Source of the DNA: an uncultured delta proteobacterium
GTDB lineage: Bacteria > Desulfobacterota > Desulfovibrionia > Desulfovibrionales > Desulfovibrionaceae
Direction of reading: 5' to 3'
NCBI GenBank assembly: GCA_900079685.1
Contig: LT599018.1
Coordinates: 1,262,970-1,326,969, forward strand
DNA length: 64,000 nt
How positions within the stretch are numbered: the stretch's first letter is position 1; each line of letters opens with the position of its first letter. Shown here piece after piece: positions 50,077-59,342 of the stretch. The translations under genes and the position numbers were made by a program. The notes beneath the pieces were generated by a model that did not search any database, was not told the DNA's origin, and worked only from the letters and a program-made list of their open reading frames with translations.

Positions 50077-51189
50077 ATGACCAAAGCCACGGCAATCTAC
50101 GTTCTGACCCAGCAGGGGGCAATGACCGCATCCCAATTGGCGCGGGCCATGGAGGTGGACGTGTACGTCCCCCCGGCCGTCGAGGCGGCCTGCCCCGTGG
50201 ACGGGTGCATCCCGTACGACAGTTTGCGCGCGCTCATCGCCAAAACCTTCGCCGCTTACCGCAGCCATATTTTCATCACGGCGGCGGGCGTGGCGGTCCG
50301 GTGCATCGCGCCCCATCTCAAAGACAAAAGCATCGATCCCGCCGTGGTGGTTCTGGACCAGCGCGGCAAAAACGTCATCAGCCTTCTTTCCGGCCACCTC
50401 GGCGGAGCCAACTCCCTGGCCCGCGACGTTGCGGGCATCCTCGGCGGCCAAGCCGTCATCACCACCGCCACGGATACGGAAAACCTGCCGTCCCTGGATA
50501 TCCTGGCGCTGGAGTTCAACCTCGCCATCGCCAACATCCGGGCCGTGGCCAAGGTCAACGCGGCTCTGCTCGCGGGCACGCGCGTGGCGGTGGACGACCC
50601 CCGGAACCATCTGCAACTGAAAGGCTCGGCCTGGAAAGATCTTTTCGTGTTCACCGGGACGGAGGCTTATGCCTCCCTTGCCCCGGAGGAGGCCGCAAAC
50701 CTCGTGCGGGTGACCGTGACCCCGGCGCTCGTTCCCCTTACGGACACAGACCTTGTGCTGCACCCCAAAACCCTGCATATCGGCATAGGCTGCCGCCGTG
50801 GGGCCAAGGCCCCGGAGATCGCCGGGCTCATCACCGCCATGCTGGAACAGCTGGAGCTTTCCCCCGGTTCCATTGCCGACATCGCCAGCGCGGATGTCAA
50901 ACAGTTCGAGCCGGGCCTTCTGGATGCCGCCGCCGCCCTCGGCGTGCCGGTGCGCTTTTTCAGCGTCAAGGAACTGGACGCCGTGCCCGTGACCAGCGTT
51001 TCCCCCAAGGCCCAGGAAGTGTTCGGCGTGGACGGGGTCTGCGAGCCCGCCGCCCTGCTCGCGGCCGGGGAAAACGCGGTGCTGCGCCTGCCCAAGCGGG
51101 CGGCCAAAGGCGTTACCATCGCGATCGCCGAAGAGACGGTCCAGAACGGCGACCCCGGCAGCTCCAAGGACGCTCCCGCCAATGCCTGA
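50077..51189 (+). CDS. cbiG: Cobalt-precorrin-5A hydrolase
   Basis: 370 residues. N-terminal CbiG domain with HIFITAAGVAVRCIAPHLKDKSIDPAVVVLDQRGKNVISLLSGHLGGAN, where the conserved GHLGGAN is family-specific, and a C-terminal domain LHIGIGCRRGAKAPEIAGLI. It opens the delta-lactone in anaerobic cobalamin synthesis. ATG 50077 has AAGG at eight bases. Overlaps cobJ by eight bases. Confidence 0.94.
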   Translation: MTKATAIYVLTQQGAMTASQLARAMEVDVYVPPAVEAACPVDGCIPYDSLRALIAKTFAAYRSHIFITAAGVAVRCIAPHLKDKSIDPAVVVLDQRGKNVISLLSGHLGGANSLARDVAGILGGQAVITTATDTENLPSLDILALEFNLAIANIRAVAKVNAALLAGTRVAVDDPRNHLQLKGSAWKDLFVFTGTEAYASLAPEEAANLVRVTVTPALVPLTDTDLVLHPKTLHIGIGCRRGAKAPEIAGLITAMLEQLELSPGSIADIASADVKQFEPGLLDAAAALGVPVRFFSVKELDAVPVTSVSPKAQEVFGVDGVCEPAALLAAGENAVLRLPKRAAKGVTIAIAEETVQNGDPGSSKDAPANA

Positions 51190-52012
51190 TGCTCCCACGC
51201 GTTCCGCCGCCCCTTCCGGCGGCGAACTCTTCGTCATCGGCCTGGGGCCGGGCAACGCGGGCCTGCTCGCGCCGGACGCTCTTGCCGCCCTGTCCGCCGC
51301 CGACTGCATTGCCGGGTACTCCGGTTACGTGGATCTGGTGGACCCGGCCATACTCAAGGGAAAAGAGATCATCGCCACGGGGATGCGCGGCGAGGTGGAG
51401 CGCTGCGAAGAGGCGATCGGCGCCGCGCGCTCCGGCAAAAAAGCCTGCCTTGTCTGCTCCGGGGATCCCGGCGTGTACGCCATGGCCGGACTGGTGCTGG
51501 AAATGCTGCATGCCCGGGGCCTCTCCCTGGCCGAGGTTCCCCTGACCATCGTACCGGGCATCCCGGCGGTCTGCGCCGCCGCCGCCCTGCTCGGCGCGCC
51601 GCTGACCCACGACTTCGCCTGCGTGAGCCTTTCGGACCTGCTCACGGAGCCGGAGGTCATCGAGCGCCGTTTGGCGCATGCGTTCGCGGCGGATTTCGTC
51701 GTCGCGCTGTACAACCCCCGCTCAAAGAAACGCCGGGACAACCTGGCCCGGGCCATTGGAATCGCGAAGCGGCACCGCGAGGGCGTAACGCCCGTGGGGC
51801 ACGTGCGGAACGCGTTCCGCCCGGATCAGGAGGTAACCCTCTCGACCCTGGCGGCCTTTGACCCTGAAAGCGCGGATATGTTTTCCATCATTCTGGTGGG
51901 GAACGGCGCAACGGCCTTCCTGCCCGCGCCGGGCGGGGTGGAAACGGATTGGGGAAAAGGCGCGCGGATGTATACGCCGCGCGGATACGGCGCGAAGTAT
52001 CACCTGGAATAG
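51182..52012 (+). CDS. cobJ: Precorrin-3B / cobalt-precorrin-3 C17-methyltransferase
   Basis: 276 residues, SAM-dependent tetrapyrrole methylase fold. LFVIGLGPGNAGLLAPDALAALSAADCIAGYSGYVDLV at the start, VCSGDPGVYAMAGLVLEM in the active site, and VALYNPRSKKRRDNLARA near the end match CobJ/CbiH. CbiG and CbiH act together in the anaerobic pathway. Start overlaps cbiG. Confidence 0.94.
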   Translation: MPDAPTRSAAPSGGELFVIGLGPGNAGLLAPDALAALSAADCIAGYSGYVDLVDPAILKGKEIIATGMRGEVERCEEAIGAARSGKKACLVCSGDPGVYAMAGLVLEMLHARGLSLAEVPLTIVPGIPAVCAAAALLGAPLTHDFACVSLSDLLTEPEVIERRLAHAFAADFVVALYNPRSKKRRDNLARAIGIAKRHREGVTPVGHVRNAFRPDQEVTLSTLAAFDPESADMFSIILVGNGATAFLPAPGGVETDWGKGARMYTPRGYGAKYHLE

Positions 52013-52037
52013 CTATACGGGAAAAAAGCTCCCGGCC

Positions 52038-52682
52038 TCAGCCCCCGGCCTTCAGCGCGAGGCGCACGCCGAACCCGAGAAACACCGACCCGGTCAACGC
52101 GCTCCCCAGCCTGCGGGCGATGCGGCTGTCTTTAAGCGAGGCCGCCACCTTCGCGCCGCCCAAAATGAGAAAACTCAAATACGTCATGCTCACCACCTGC
52201 ACGATGCAGGCGAGCACCAGGAAAGCCAGCCCGGCGTGCCCCTTGGACGGGTCCACGAACTGCACGAAAAACGAGACGAAAAACATGATGGCCTTGGGGT
52301 TGGAAAGGCTCAGGATAAGCGCCCGCTTGAAGGGATTTTCCCGGCAGGCCGCATGGAAATCGCCTTCCCCGCCGCTTCCCCGCATGAAGGCCCCGCACAG
52401 GGCTTTCAACCCGAGCCACCCGAGATAGGCCGCCCCGGCGTACTGGACGACCATGAACGTGGCCGGGTACAGCCGCATAAGGGAATCCACGCCCAGCGCC
52501 GCGAGCAGCATGATGACGGCATCGCCGATGAACACCGCCCCGGCGGCCTTGTAGCCGTCCGCCACGCCACGCCGCGTTGCCGTGGACAAAACGTACAGCG
52601 AGTTCGGGCCGGGCATCAGGATAATAACCACGACCCCCGCGAAAAACACGCCTATATTGAGAATGCCGAGGGATTCAAGCAT
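52038..52682 (-). CDS. LysE-family amino acid exporter
   Basis: 214 residues, six helices. Motif VVVIILMPGPNSLYVLSTATRRGVADGYKAAGAVFIGDAVIM is the LysE/RhtB signature; LSLSNPKAIMFFVSFFVQFVDPSKGH is the second. It exports an amino acid or derivative. ATG 52682 has GGAGG upstream and overlaps the cobM stop by eight bases; its link to B12 genes may be only positional. Confidence 0.9.
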   Translation of the reverse strand: MLESLGILNIGVFFAGVVVIILMPGPNSLYVLSTATRRGVADGYKAAGAVFIGDAVIMLLAALGVDSLMRLYPATFMVVQYAGAAYLGWLGLKALCGAFMRGSGGEGDFHAACRENPFKRALILSLSNPKAIMFFVSFFVQFVDPSKGHAGLAFLVLACIVQVVSMTYLSFLILGGAKVAASLKDSRIARRLGSALTGSVFLGFGVRLALKAGG

Positions 52683-53469
52683 CTTCCCCCTCCTTGCTCT
52701 TTCTGAACCCGTGGAAAAAATCCCCGGCATACAGGCGGGAAACCAGTGACCCGCCTTTTTCCCTGCCGTTGTCCCGCTCACCGGGCAGAACGAGGAATAC
52801 CGTCTGCCGGGTGAACTTTTCCGCGGCCACGGTCGCGGTAAGGGAGGATACGTCCGTCCGGACGAGGCGCTCCTCGGGCCAGCCGACCCTGTAGGCGATG
52901 AGGACCGGCGTTTGCGGGTCCACCCCGCCCGCCAGCAGTTCTTTTTCAAGGCGGGACGCGTCCGGCGCGGAAAGATACACCGCGAGGCTCCCCCCGTGGC
53001 GGGCCAGGTCGCGCACGGACTGGCCCGGCGGCACGTCCGTCCGCCCGCCGAGCCGGGTCACGGAAAAACTCTGCACGCTTTCCGGAACGGTCAGGGAAAC
53101 GCGCCCGGCGGCGGCAGCGGCAAAGGCCGCAGTCACGCCGGGAACGATCTCGTAGGGGATAGCGTCCGCATCCAGAAGAGCCATCTGTTCCCGGACGGCG
53201 CCGTAAAGCGAAGGGTCGCCCGTGTGCACCCGCGCCACGGTCTTGCCCGCGCGGGCCGTCTCGCGCATGAGCGCGTGGGTTTCTTCCAGCGTCATGCCGG
53301 AGGAATCCACGACGGCCGCGCCCGGCTTCGTCCGCGCGACAACGGCCTGCGGCACGAGGGAACCGGCGTATAAAACGAGATCCGCCGCGTCAATGAGACG
53401 TCTGCCTTTGACCGTAATCAGTTCCGGGTCGCCCGGTCCCGCGCCGATGAAAAAAACCGTGCCCTGCAT
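52675..53469 (-). CDS. cobM: Precorrin-4 / cobalt-precorrin-4 C11-methyltransferase
   Basis: 264 residues. TVFFIGAGPGDPELITVKGRRLIDAADLVLYAGSLVPQAVV, VHTGDPSLYGAVREQMALL and PGVTAAFAAAAAGR are CobM/CbiF motifs. It methylates C11 of precorrin-4. Part of the split cobalamin set in this window (cobS, cobD, cbiG, cobJ, cobM). I found no cobalamin riboswitch in the 150 bp upstream. Confidence 0.94.
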   Translation of the reverse strand: MQGTVFFIGAGPGDPELITVKGRRLIDAADLVLYAGSLVPQAVVARTKPGAAVVDSSGMTLEETHALMRETARAGKTVARVHTGDPSLYGAVREQMALLDADAIPYEIVPGVTAAFAAAAAGRVSLTVPESVQSFSVTRLGGRTDVPPGQSVRDLARHGGSLAVYLSAPDASRLEKELLAGGVDPQTPVLIAYRVGWPEERLVRTDVSSLTATVAAEKFTRQTVFLVLPGERDNGREKGGSLVSRLYAGDFFHGFRKSKEGEDA

Positions 53470-53620
53470 ACCGTAAAACCCTTATTGCGGCTGCGCCGCG
53501 TGGATATCGCCTCCGGCCCGGCACAGTTCCGGACCGGGGATGGCAATACATAATCACTGTCCGGCAACTTTTCCAGTGAAATCTGATGAAAATCCGGTTG
53601 GCCGTGAGGATCCGCCGGGG

Positions 53621-54379
53621 TCAGCGCATCAGCATGCCGCCAGTGGCGTCGACGGTCGCGCCGGTGATGTAATCCGCGTGGGGGGAGGCGAGAAACAGCA
53701 CCACCGAGGCCGCGTCCTCACTCGTGGCAAACCGCCCGAGCGGGATGCGCCGCATATAGTTTTCCTTGTCCCGCTCCAGCGCGTCGCCGCGCATTTCCGT
53801 ATTGACCAGCCCGAGGGCCACGGCGTTGACCGTAATCCCGGCGGAGGCCACCTCCCGCGCGAGGGAGACCGTCATGGAAACCAGCGCCGCCTTGCTGGCC
53901 GCGTAGTTGGCGTGCCCGGACCGCGACCCGAGGAACGCCGCCTGGGAGGTTATATTCACGATTCTGCCGGGCCTGTCCGCCCGCCTGAGATCGCGGACCA
54001 TGGCCTGGGACAGCAAAAACGGCGCGGTCACGTTGACGCGCATGCACAGTTCCCATTCTTCCAGGCTGATGTCGGCGAACCAGTTCGTGGGCCAGATGGC
54101 CGCGTTGTTCACCAGGATGTCTATGCCGCCGAGCGCCGTGCGGGCGTCATGGTAAAGAGCGTATGCCTCGGCCGTATCGGTAAGGTCGGCATTGATGGCT
54201 TTTGCCGTTACGCCGAGGGCGCGCGCCTCGCGTTCCACTTCCCAGGCGGCTTCCTCCCGCGTGTGGTAGCTGAAAGCCACGTGCGCGCCTTCCGCCGCGA
54301 ATGCCAACACAATGCCCCGCCCGACCCCGCGCGAACCGCCTGTTACCAGAACCCGTTTTCCGCCAAGATTGAGATTCAT
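53621..54379 (-). CDS. Short-chain dehydrogenase/reductase (FabG-like)
   Basis: 252 residues. Glycine motif LVTGGSRGVGRGIVLAFA, NAG-equivalent VNNAAIWP, catalytic Ser in NITSQAAFLG, Tyr-x3-Lys in YAASKAALVSMT. The sugar-alcohol or keto-acid substrate is not readable; it could be a 3-oxoacyl reductase or similar. ATG 54379 has GAGG upstream. Stands alone on the minus strand between cobM and the U32 gene. Confidence 0.9.
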   Translation of the reverse strand: MNLNLGGKRVLVTGGSRGVGRGIVLAFAAEGAHVAFSYHTREEAAWEVEREARALGVTAKAINADLTDTAEAYALYHDARTALGGIDILVNNAAIWPTNWFADISLEEWELCMRVNVTAPFLLSQAMVRDLRRADRPGRIVNITSQAAFLGSRSGHANYAASKAALVSMTVSLAREVASAGITVNAVALGLVNTEMRGDALERDKENYMRRIPLGRFATSEDAASVVLFLASPHADYITGATVDATGGMLMR

Positions 54380-54490
54380 GCGCCACCTCGCGGTTTGTGA
54401 AGCGCCTCGGCAGGGTACCCCATACCCGGGAGCCGCGCGCGTCGCACACGCCTGAAAAAATTATACAACCTCCATGCGTCCCTAATGGGT

Positions 54491-54507
54491 GCAGGGCTCA
54501 GCCCTGC
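54491..54507. terminator. Small hairpin after the U32 gene
   Basis: GCAGGGCT and AGCCCTGC arms around a single C. GC-rich, no T-run. Just downstream of the U32 stop at 54513; a weak terminator or repeat fragment. Confidence 0.4.
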
Positions 54508-54512
54508 CCCTG

Positions 54513-56522
54513 CTATAACATACCGATGTCCCAGTTGAATTCGCTGGTTCGTTTGGCTTCGCCCACGCTCTGCGGCGGCCATTCGGCAAAGACCGCGAAC
54601 ATGGAGTACCCGGCTTTTTCCAAGGCCTGGCGGCGCGCGGTGATATCCAGCGGCCAGGTGGGATAAATCCAGGTGTTCTGTCCGTAGCGTCTGGCCCAGA
54701 ATCCTTCGCCCTTGGGGCTCACAAACGGCTCCTCCGGCTTGAGGGGCGCAATGCCGTGCCGGGCGATGCCCATGGGCCAGTAGCCGGAGAGCACAACCCC
54801 CATGGGCAGGCAAGAGGCGCGCGGCAGAGACAGCATGTCCTTGTCGCCGAGTTCCGGCCCGACAAAGGCCCCGGAAAAGCCCAGATCTTTCAGTACGGCC
54901 ACGGCGGCCGGGTTGGTGATGTTGCAAAACGGCCCGGCCACCAGAGCGGCCTTGTCGTCCGGGAAAAACGCGCTCTGCCACGGCTCGTTGCAGACGAAAT
55001 GGCGCGCCCCGTTCCGCAGGGCGATGCGGATCATTTTCAGCCAGCCCTCTTCCTCGTCGGGCCAGATAACCGGCGGCAGCCACCAGGAAATACGTGAGAA
55101 CAGCGTGCGGGAAACGGATTCCAGCGCTTTTGGCGAAAGCCACAGCCCCTGCACGGACCCCGGCTTGACGCCGCTTTTCCCGTCCCTGCCTTTGGGCAGA
55201 TTGCCGCGCAAAATAATATCGAGATTTTTTTCCGGCTTTGCCGATGCGGGAGCCTTGTAGGAAAAATCCACGTCCGTGTCGGGCCGGGCCTTGGCTTTGG
55301 CCAGACGCTTTTCCCACTGGGCCAGGATATCCATCAGCTCCGGCTCGCGCCGGTCGATGAGGAACACGGGCGTGCCGGTTTTCGGGCTTTTGTGGCGCGG
55401 CATCTTGAGGGTGTAGGTGCCGCCCTTGGGCACGCGCCGCGTGACCGGCAACGTGTGGTGCCAGGCCTCGTCCTCCACGCCGATGCGCAAATTGTCCTGC
55501 GGCAACAGGTCGAACCTGGGTTTGAGCACGAACGCGCCCGCCTCGTCCCGCGTGATTTTTCCCGCGAGGAGGCCGGAACTGGTCTGACCGTCGGTTGCCG
55601 TGGGGCTGGTATCCTTCTGCGGCAAAAACCGGGCCCTGGTGAACGGCCTGCCGAGCGCCATATCCAGAATTGCCAGCGCTTCCTTGCGGGCTTTGGGGTC
55701 CTGCCCTTCGTCGCGCAGCATCCGGTAGGCGGTGACCGCGTAATACACGTAGTGCGGCCCTTTTTTGCGGCCCTCGATTTTCCAGGACACGATGTTCGGG
55801 AGTTCCAGCAGCGTTTTGACCAGCACGTCGAGGGACAGGTCCAGGCAGGAAAAGAAGCGGCCGGACTTGCCCTTTTGCGTATAGACGCGGCGGCAGGGCT
55901 GCACGCAGCGGCCTCGCAGGCCGCTCTTGCCGCCCATGTAACTCGACCACCAGCAGCGGCCGGAAACGCACCAGCAGAGTGCGCCGTGGATGAACGTCTC
56001 GAACCTGAGCCCTTCCGGGCAGGTGGCGTCCACCGTGCGGATTTCGTCAATGGACAGTTCGCGCGGGAGGATGACGCGGGACGCGCCCGCCTCCTTCGCC
56101 GCCTTGAACGCCAGCGGATGCGTGACGTTGGCGAGGGTGGAGAGAAAGACGCCCCCCGTGAAGCCCGTCTGGCGGGCGAGGTCCAGCGCGCCGAGATCCT
56201 GCACGATGAGCCCGTCCGGCGCCGCGCCCAGACAGACTCTTTTGATAAGTCGGCCCGCCGATGAAAGGTCGCCGGGTTTGAGAAGCGTATTCAGGGCCAC
56301 GTAAACCTTGCGGTCCTCGGCGTGGGCGAGGTCCACCAGGCGGGAAAGTTCCAGGGTTGCGAAATTGTCCGCCGTCATGCGGGCGGAAAAATGCTTGAGG
56401 CCGAGGTACACGGCATCGGCGCCAGCCGCGAAGGCGGCCAAGGCGGATGCGGTATCCCCCGCGGGGGCGAGAATTTCCGGCTTGTGGCCGGAAACGATGG
56501 GATCGGAAGTGGTCATGTTCAT
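54513..56522 (-). CDS. Peptidase U32-family protein
   Basis: 669 residues, a long U32 protein. Signature: PEILAPAGDTASALAAFAAGADAVYLGLKHFSAR at the start, then FETFIHGALCWCVSGRCWWSSYMGGKSGLRGRCVQPCRRVY with the Fe-S-type cysteine set of RlhA/TrhP-like proteins, and KIEGRKKGPHYVYYAVTAYR. Such enzymes help hydroxylate RNA bases or degrade collagen-like peptides. The C-terminal half (LWLSPKALESVSRTLFSRISWWLPPV onward) repeats a TIM-barrel-like pattern with NITNPAAVAVLKDLGFSGAFVGPELG. The start is ATG 56522; ATG 56516 is also possible. Confidence 0.83.
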   Translation of the reverse strand: MNMTTSDPIVSGHKPEILAPAGDTASALAAFAAGADAVYLGLKHFSARMTADNFATLELSRLVDLAHAEDRKVYVALNTLLKPGDLSSAGRLIKRVCLGAAPDGLIVQDLGALDLARQTGFTGGVFLSTLANVTHPLAFKAAKEAGASRVILPRELSIDEIRTVDATCPEGLRFETFIHGALCWCVSGRCWWSSYMGGKSGLRGRCVQPCRRVYTQKGKSGRFFSCLDLSLDVLVKTLLELPNIVSWKIEGRKKGPHYVYYAVTAYRMLRDEGQDPKARKEALAILDMALGRPFTRARFLPQKDTSPTATDGQTSSGLLAGKITRDEAGAFVLKPRFDLLPQDNLRIGVEDEAWHHTLPVTRRVPKGGTYTLKMPRHKSPKTGTPVFLIDRREPELMDILAQWEKRLAKAKARPDTDVDFSYKAPASAKPEKNLDIILRGNLPKGRDGKSGVKPGSVQGLWLSPKALESVSRTLFSRISWWLPPVIWPDEEEGWLKMIRIALRNGARHFVCNEPWQSAFFPDDKAALVAGPFCNITNPAAVAVLKDLGFSGAFVGPELGDKDMLSLPRASCLPMGVVLSGYWPMGIARHGIAPLKPEEPFVSPKGEGFWARRYGQNTWIYPTWPLDITARRQALEKAGYSMFAVFAEWPPQSVGEAKRTSEFNWDIGML

Positions 56523-56654
56523 AATCCGATCATCATAAACGCACGCCGCCGCAACCTCAAGGGAAAAGGCTGCCGCCACTGCCTTGGGGCTTGGCTCTTT
56601 CAGCCGCCCGCCCTACAATGGATTGTTGTTGCCACCATATCCCTTGAGGTTCCC

Positions 56655-57545
56655 ATGCAGACTCCGGATTTCACGATCGACTCCCCCCCCATTCTTCCCC
56701 TGTGCCGCGAGGTTTCCGTCCTGTCCCTCGAACGCCGCGCATCTCCGGAAACGGGCGGCGGCGAGCTGTTCACCCTGCGGCTGCGTTCCCCGGGCTGGGA
56801 TGCCTGGCTGCCCGGCCAGTTCGTCATGATCCGCCCGCACCGCGTATCGCGCCCGGACATCCTTTGGGCCAGGCCCTTTTCCATTTCCCACGCGGACACG
56901 GAAGAATTGCGCATTGTGTTCCAGGTGGCCGGGCGCGGCACGGCGGACATGCTGGAGCTGGAACGCGGCGAGACCGTCACGGTCTGGGGGCCGCTCGGCA
57001 ACGGGTTCGCCGTGTCCCGGTCCGGCCCGACGCTTCTCCTCGCGGGCGGCATCGGCATCGCGCCCTTCGTGGGGTATATCGAGCACCATCCCGCGCCGGA
57101 AACGCTGCGCCTGGAATTCGGGCACAAACACCACATCGACTGCTACCCCTTTATGGAATGCCGCGACGCCCACTGTTCTCTTTCCGAGGAACTGTTCCCG
57201 GCCGCGAGCCACCGCGAAACCTGCCCTGAAGACCTGACCCGGTTCGTGGCCGTCATGGACGAGGCCATCCGGGATGTGGCCGGGCGGGGCGGTCTGGTTC
57301 TGGCCTGCGGCCCCATGCCGTTCCTGAAAGCCGTGCGGCAATTCGCCCTGCACCACAACGCCAGGGCCCAGCTTTCCCTGGAAACGCGCATGGCCTGCGG
57401 GGTCGGCGCCTGCCTCGGCTGCGTGGTCAAGAGCACGGCGGCGAAAAGCAGGCAGGCCGTCCCGGTTCCGGACGGTTTCGCGTACGTGCAGACCTGCACC
57501 AACGGCCCGGTGTTCTGGGCCGACCAGATAGATCTTACGGAGTGA
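56655..57545 (+). CDS. pyrK: Dihydroorotate dehydrogenase electron transfer subunit
   Basis: 296 residues. FAD-binding part WARPFSISHADTEELRIVFQVAGRGTADML, NAD-binding LLLAGGIGIAPFVGYI, and C-terminal 2Fe-2S cysteines CGVGACLGC plus a distant CTNGP. It passes electrons from PyrD to NAD. Here it is longer than some PyrK because of the N-terminal leader. ATG 56655 is the start. pyrD follows by ten bases. Confidence 0.94.
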   Translation: MQTPDFTIDSPPILPLCREVSVLSLERRASPETGGGELFTLRLRSPGWDAWLPGQFVMIRPHRVSRPDILWARPFSISHADTEELRIVFQVAGRGTADMLELERGETVTVWGPLGNGFAVSRSGPTLLLAGGIGIAPFVGYIEHHPAPETLRLEFGHKHHIDCYPFMECRDAHCSLSEELFPAASHRETCPEDLTRFVAVMDEAIRDVAGRGGLVLACGPMPFLKAVRQFALHHNARAQLSLETRMACGVGACLGCVVKSTAAKSRQAVPVPDGFAYVQTCTNGPVFWADQIDLTE

Positions 57546-57555
57546 GGAGAGTTCC

Positions 57556-58482
57556 ATGCCCAATACAACCGTCATCCTGCCCGGGAAACGCGCCGACCTG
57601 GCGCTGAAAAATCCCGTTCTCACGGCATCGGGAACCTTCGGCTACGGCCTTGAATTCATGCCCTACGGCAACCTGGCCGGTCTCGGCGGCATCGTGGTCA
57701 AGGGGATATCCCTCGTCCCCCGCCAGGGAAACCCCATGCCCCGCATCGCGGAAACGCCGGCAGGCATGCTCAACGCCATCGGGCTGCAAAACTGCGGCCT
57801 TGAGGCCTTTCTCACGGAAAAGCTGCCCCGGCTTCCCTGGGGCGACGTGCCCGTCATCGTCAACCTGTACGCCACCAGCCTCGAGGAGTACGCGGAGCTT
57901 GCCCGCGCCCTTGCCCCCCAGGATGGGGTGGCCGCCCTGGAAGTCAACATCTCCTGCCCCAACGTCAAGGCCGGGGGGGTGCTCTTCGGGCAGGACCCGG
58001 CTCTGGCGGAATCCGTCACGCGGGCGGTTGCCGAAAACGCGGGCAAAAAGCCCGTCATCGTGAAGCTGTCTCCCAACGTCACGGATATCACGGCCATTGC
58101 CAAAGCCTGCGAGAACGGCGGCGCGGACGTCATCAGCTGTATCAACACCTTGCAGGGCATGGCCGTGGATATCCGCACCAAAAAGCCGCGCCTCGCCAAC
58201 GGCATCGGCGGGCTTTCCGGCCCGGCCGTCAAGCCCGTGGCCCTGCGGTGCGTCTGGCAGGTGGCGCGGGCCGTGTCCGTGCCGGTCATCGGCATCGGCG
58301 GTATCAGCACCGCTGAGGATGTTCTGGAATTCATCCTCGCGGGCGCCCATGCCGTGCAGATCGGGACCGCCACCCTGGTCCGCCCGGATACCGCCTTCCG
58401 CGTGGCGGAGGAACTGCCCGCGCTCATGGAAGAGTTGGGGATCAAGACTCTGGATGAATACCGAGGCACATTGGAAGGATAA
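57556..58482 (+). CDS. pyrD: Dihydroorotate dehydrogenase, class 1B catalytic subunit
   Basis: 308 residues. KNPVLTASGTFGYGLEF at the start, ALEVNISCPNVKAGG with the catalytic Cys in the NISCPNVK loop, KLSPNVTDITAIAKACENGGAD and IGIGGISTAEDVLEFILAGAHAVQIGTA. FMN enzyme that works with PyrK. The next gene, an MBL protein, starts two bases after the stop. Confidence 0.95.
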   Translation: MPNTTVILPGKRADLALKNPVLTASGTFGYGLEFMPYGNLAGLGGIVVKGISLVPRQGNPMPRIAETPAGMLNAIGLQNCGLEAFLTEKLPRLPWGDVPVIVNLYATSLEEYAELARALAPQDGVAALEVNISCPNVKAGGVLFGQDPALAESVTRAVAENAGKKPVIVKLSPNVTDITAIAKACENGGADVISCINTLQGMAVDIRTKKPRLANGIGGLSGPAVKPVALRCVWQVARAVSVPVIGIGGISTAEDVLEFILAGAHAVQIGTATLVRPDTAFRVAEELPALMEELGIKTLDEYRGTLEG

Positions 58483-58483
58483 T

Positions 58484-59311
58484 ATGCTGCACTTGTCCGT
58501 TCTGATGGAAAACACCGCCGCCGAAGGATTTGCCTGTGAGCACGGGCTGTCGTTCCTGCTGGATTCCGGCGATACCGTCATCCTGTTCGACACGGGCGCG
58601 AGCGGGGCGTTTCTAGACAACGCCGCCCGCATGGGGCTCGATCTCGGAAACGTGACGCATATCGTGTTGTCCCACGGCCACTATGACCACACGGGCGGGC
58701 TCGGCGCGGGGCTGGCCCATATCGCGGCGAAAAAGGCGGGGCGGGAATTGCCGCCGCTCCTCGCGCATCCCGCTGTGGTGATAAACCGCCGCAGGCCGCT
58801 GGACCATCCCAAGGGCCCCAAGGACCTCGGCATGCCGGAAGACGGACGGGACGCGCTCCGTTCCTGGCCCATGACCGTGTCCAAAGACCCGGTCCGCATC
58901 CGCGAGGATATTGTTTTTCTGGGGGAAGTCCCGCCCGCGCGCCCCGAAATGCGCGCCCTGGTCGGCGAGGCCGAGTGCGGCGGAACATACCGCGCGGACA
59001 CGCTGCCCGACGACACGGCTCTCGCCTATATCACGGACGAGGGCCTCATCATCATCGCGGGGTGCTCGCACGCCGGAATTGTGAACATCATGGAGCACGC
59101 GAAAGCCGTGACGGGCGTTTCGAAAATCCGCGCCGTCTACGGGGGCCTGCATTGCAAGGACATGACGGATGACACCATCGCGCGGACCCGCGCGGCCCTG
59201 GAAGTCGAAAATCTGGCGGAACTCTACGCCTGCCACTGCACGGGCAGCGCCCTGGATGACTTCCCGGTCCGGGTGCGCCTGGCGGCGGGGGAATCCCGGA
59301 AGGTGTTCTAA
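58484..59311 (+). CDS. Metallo-beta-lactamase-fold hydrolase
   Basis: 275 residues. Zn ligands in HIVLSHGHYDHTGGLG (HxHxDH), then AGCSHAGIVNI (His) and the C-terminal YACHCTGS. These fit the family of MBL proteins similar to 7,8-dihydropterin-6-methyl-4-(beta-D-ribofuranosyl)-aminobenzene-5'-phosphate synthase. Substrate unknown. Two bases after pyrD, so coexpressed with pyrimidine genes; SD GGAAGGAT precedes ATG 58484. Confidence 0.88.
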   Translation: MLHLSVLMENTAAEGFACEHGLSFLLDSGDTVILFDTGASGAFLDNAARMGLDLGNVTHIVLSHGHYDHTGGLGAGLAHIAAKKAGRELPPLLAHPAVVINRRRPLDHPKGPKDLGMPEDGRDALRSWPMTVSKDPVRIREDIVFLGEVPPARPEMRALVGEAECGGTYRADTLPDDTALAYITDEGLIIIAGCSHAGIVNIMEHAKAVTGVSKIRAVYGGLHCKDMTDDTIARTRAALEVENLAELYACHCTGSALDDFPVRVRLAAGESRKVF

Positions 59312-59342
59312 GTCTTAGGGAGCGCTGGTCAGGGATGCGTGA

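Noticed and set aside
53470-53620. Cobalamin riboswitch before cobM
   Set aside because: No B12-box-like sequence or matching secondary structure could be seen on the minus strand.
54491-54507. Second guanidine-type hairpin
   Set aside because: It has a similar GCAGGG stem to the riboswitch at 61.7 kb, but no ACGR loop and no second hairpin, and it lies after a gene.
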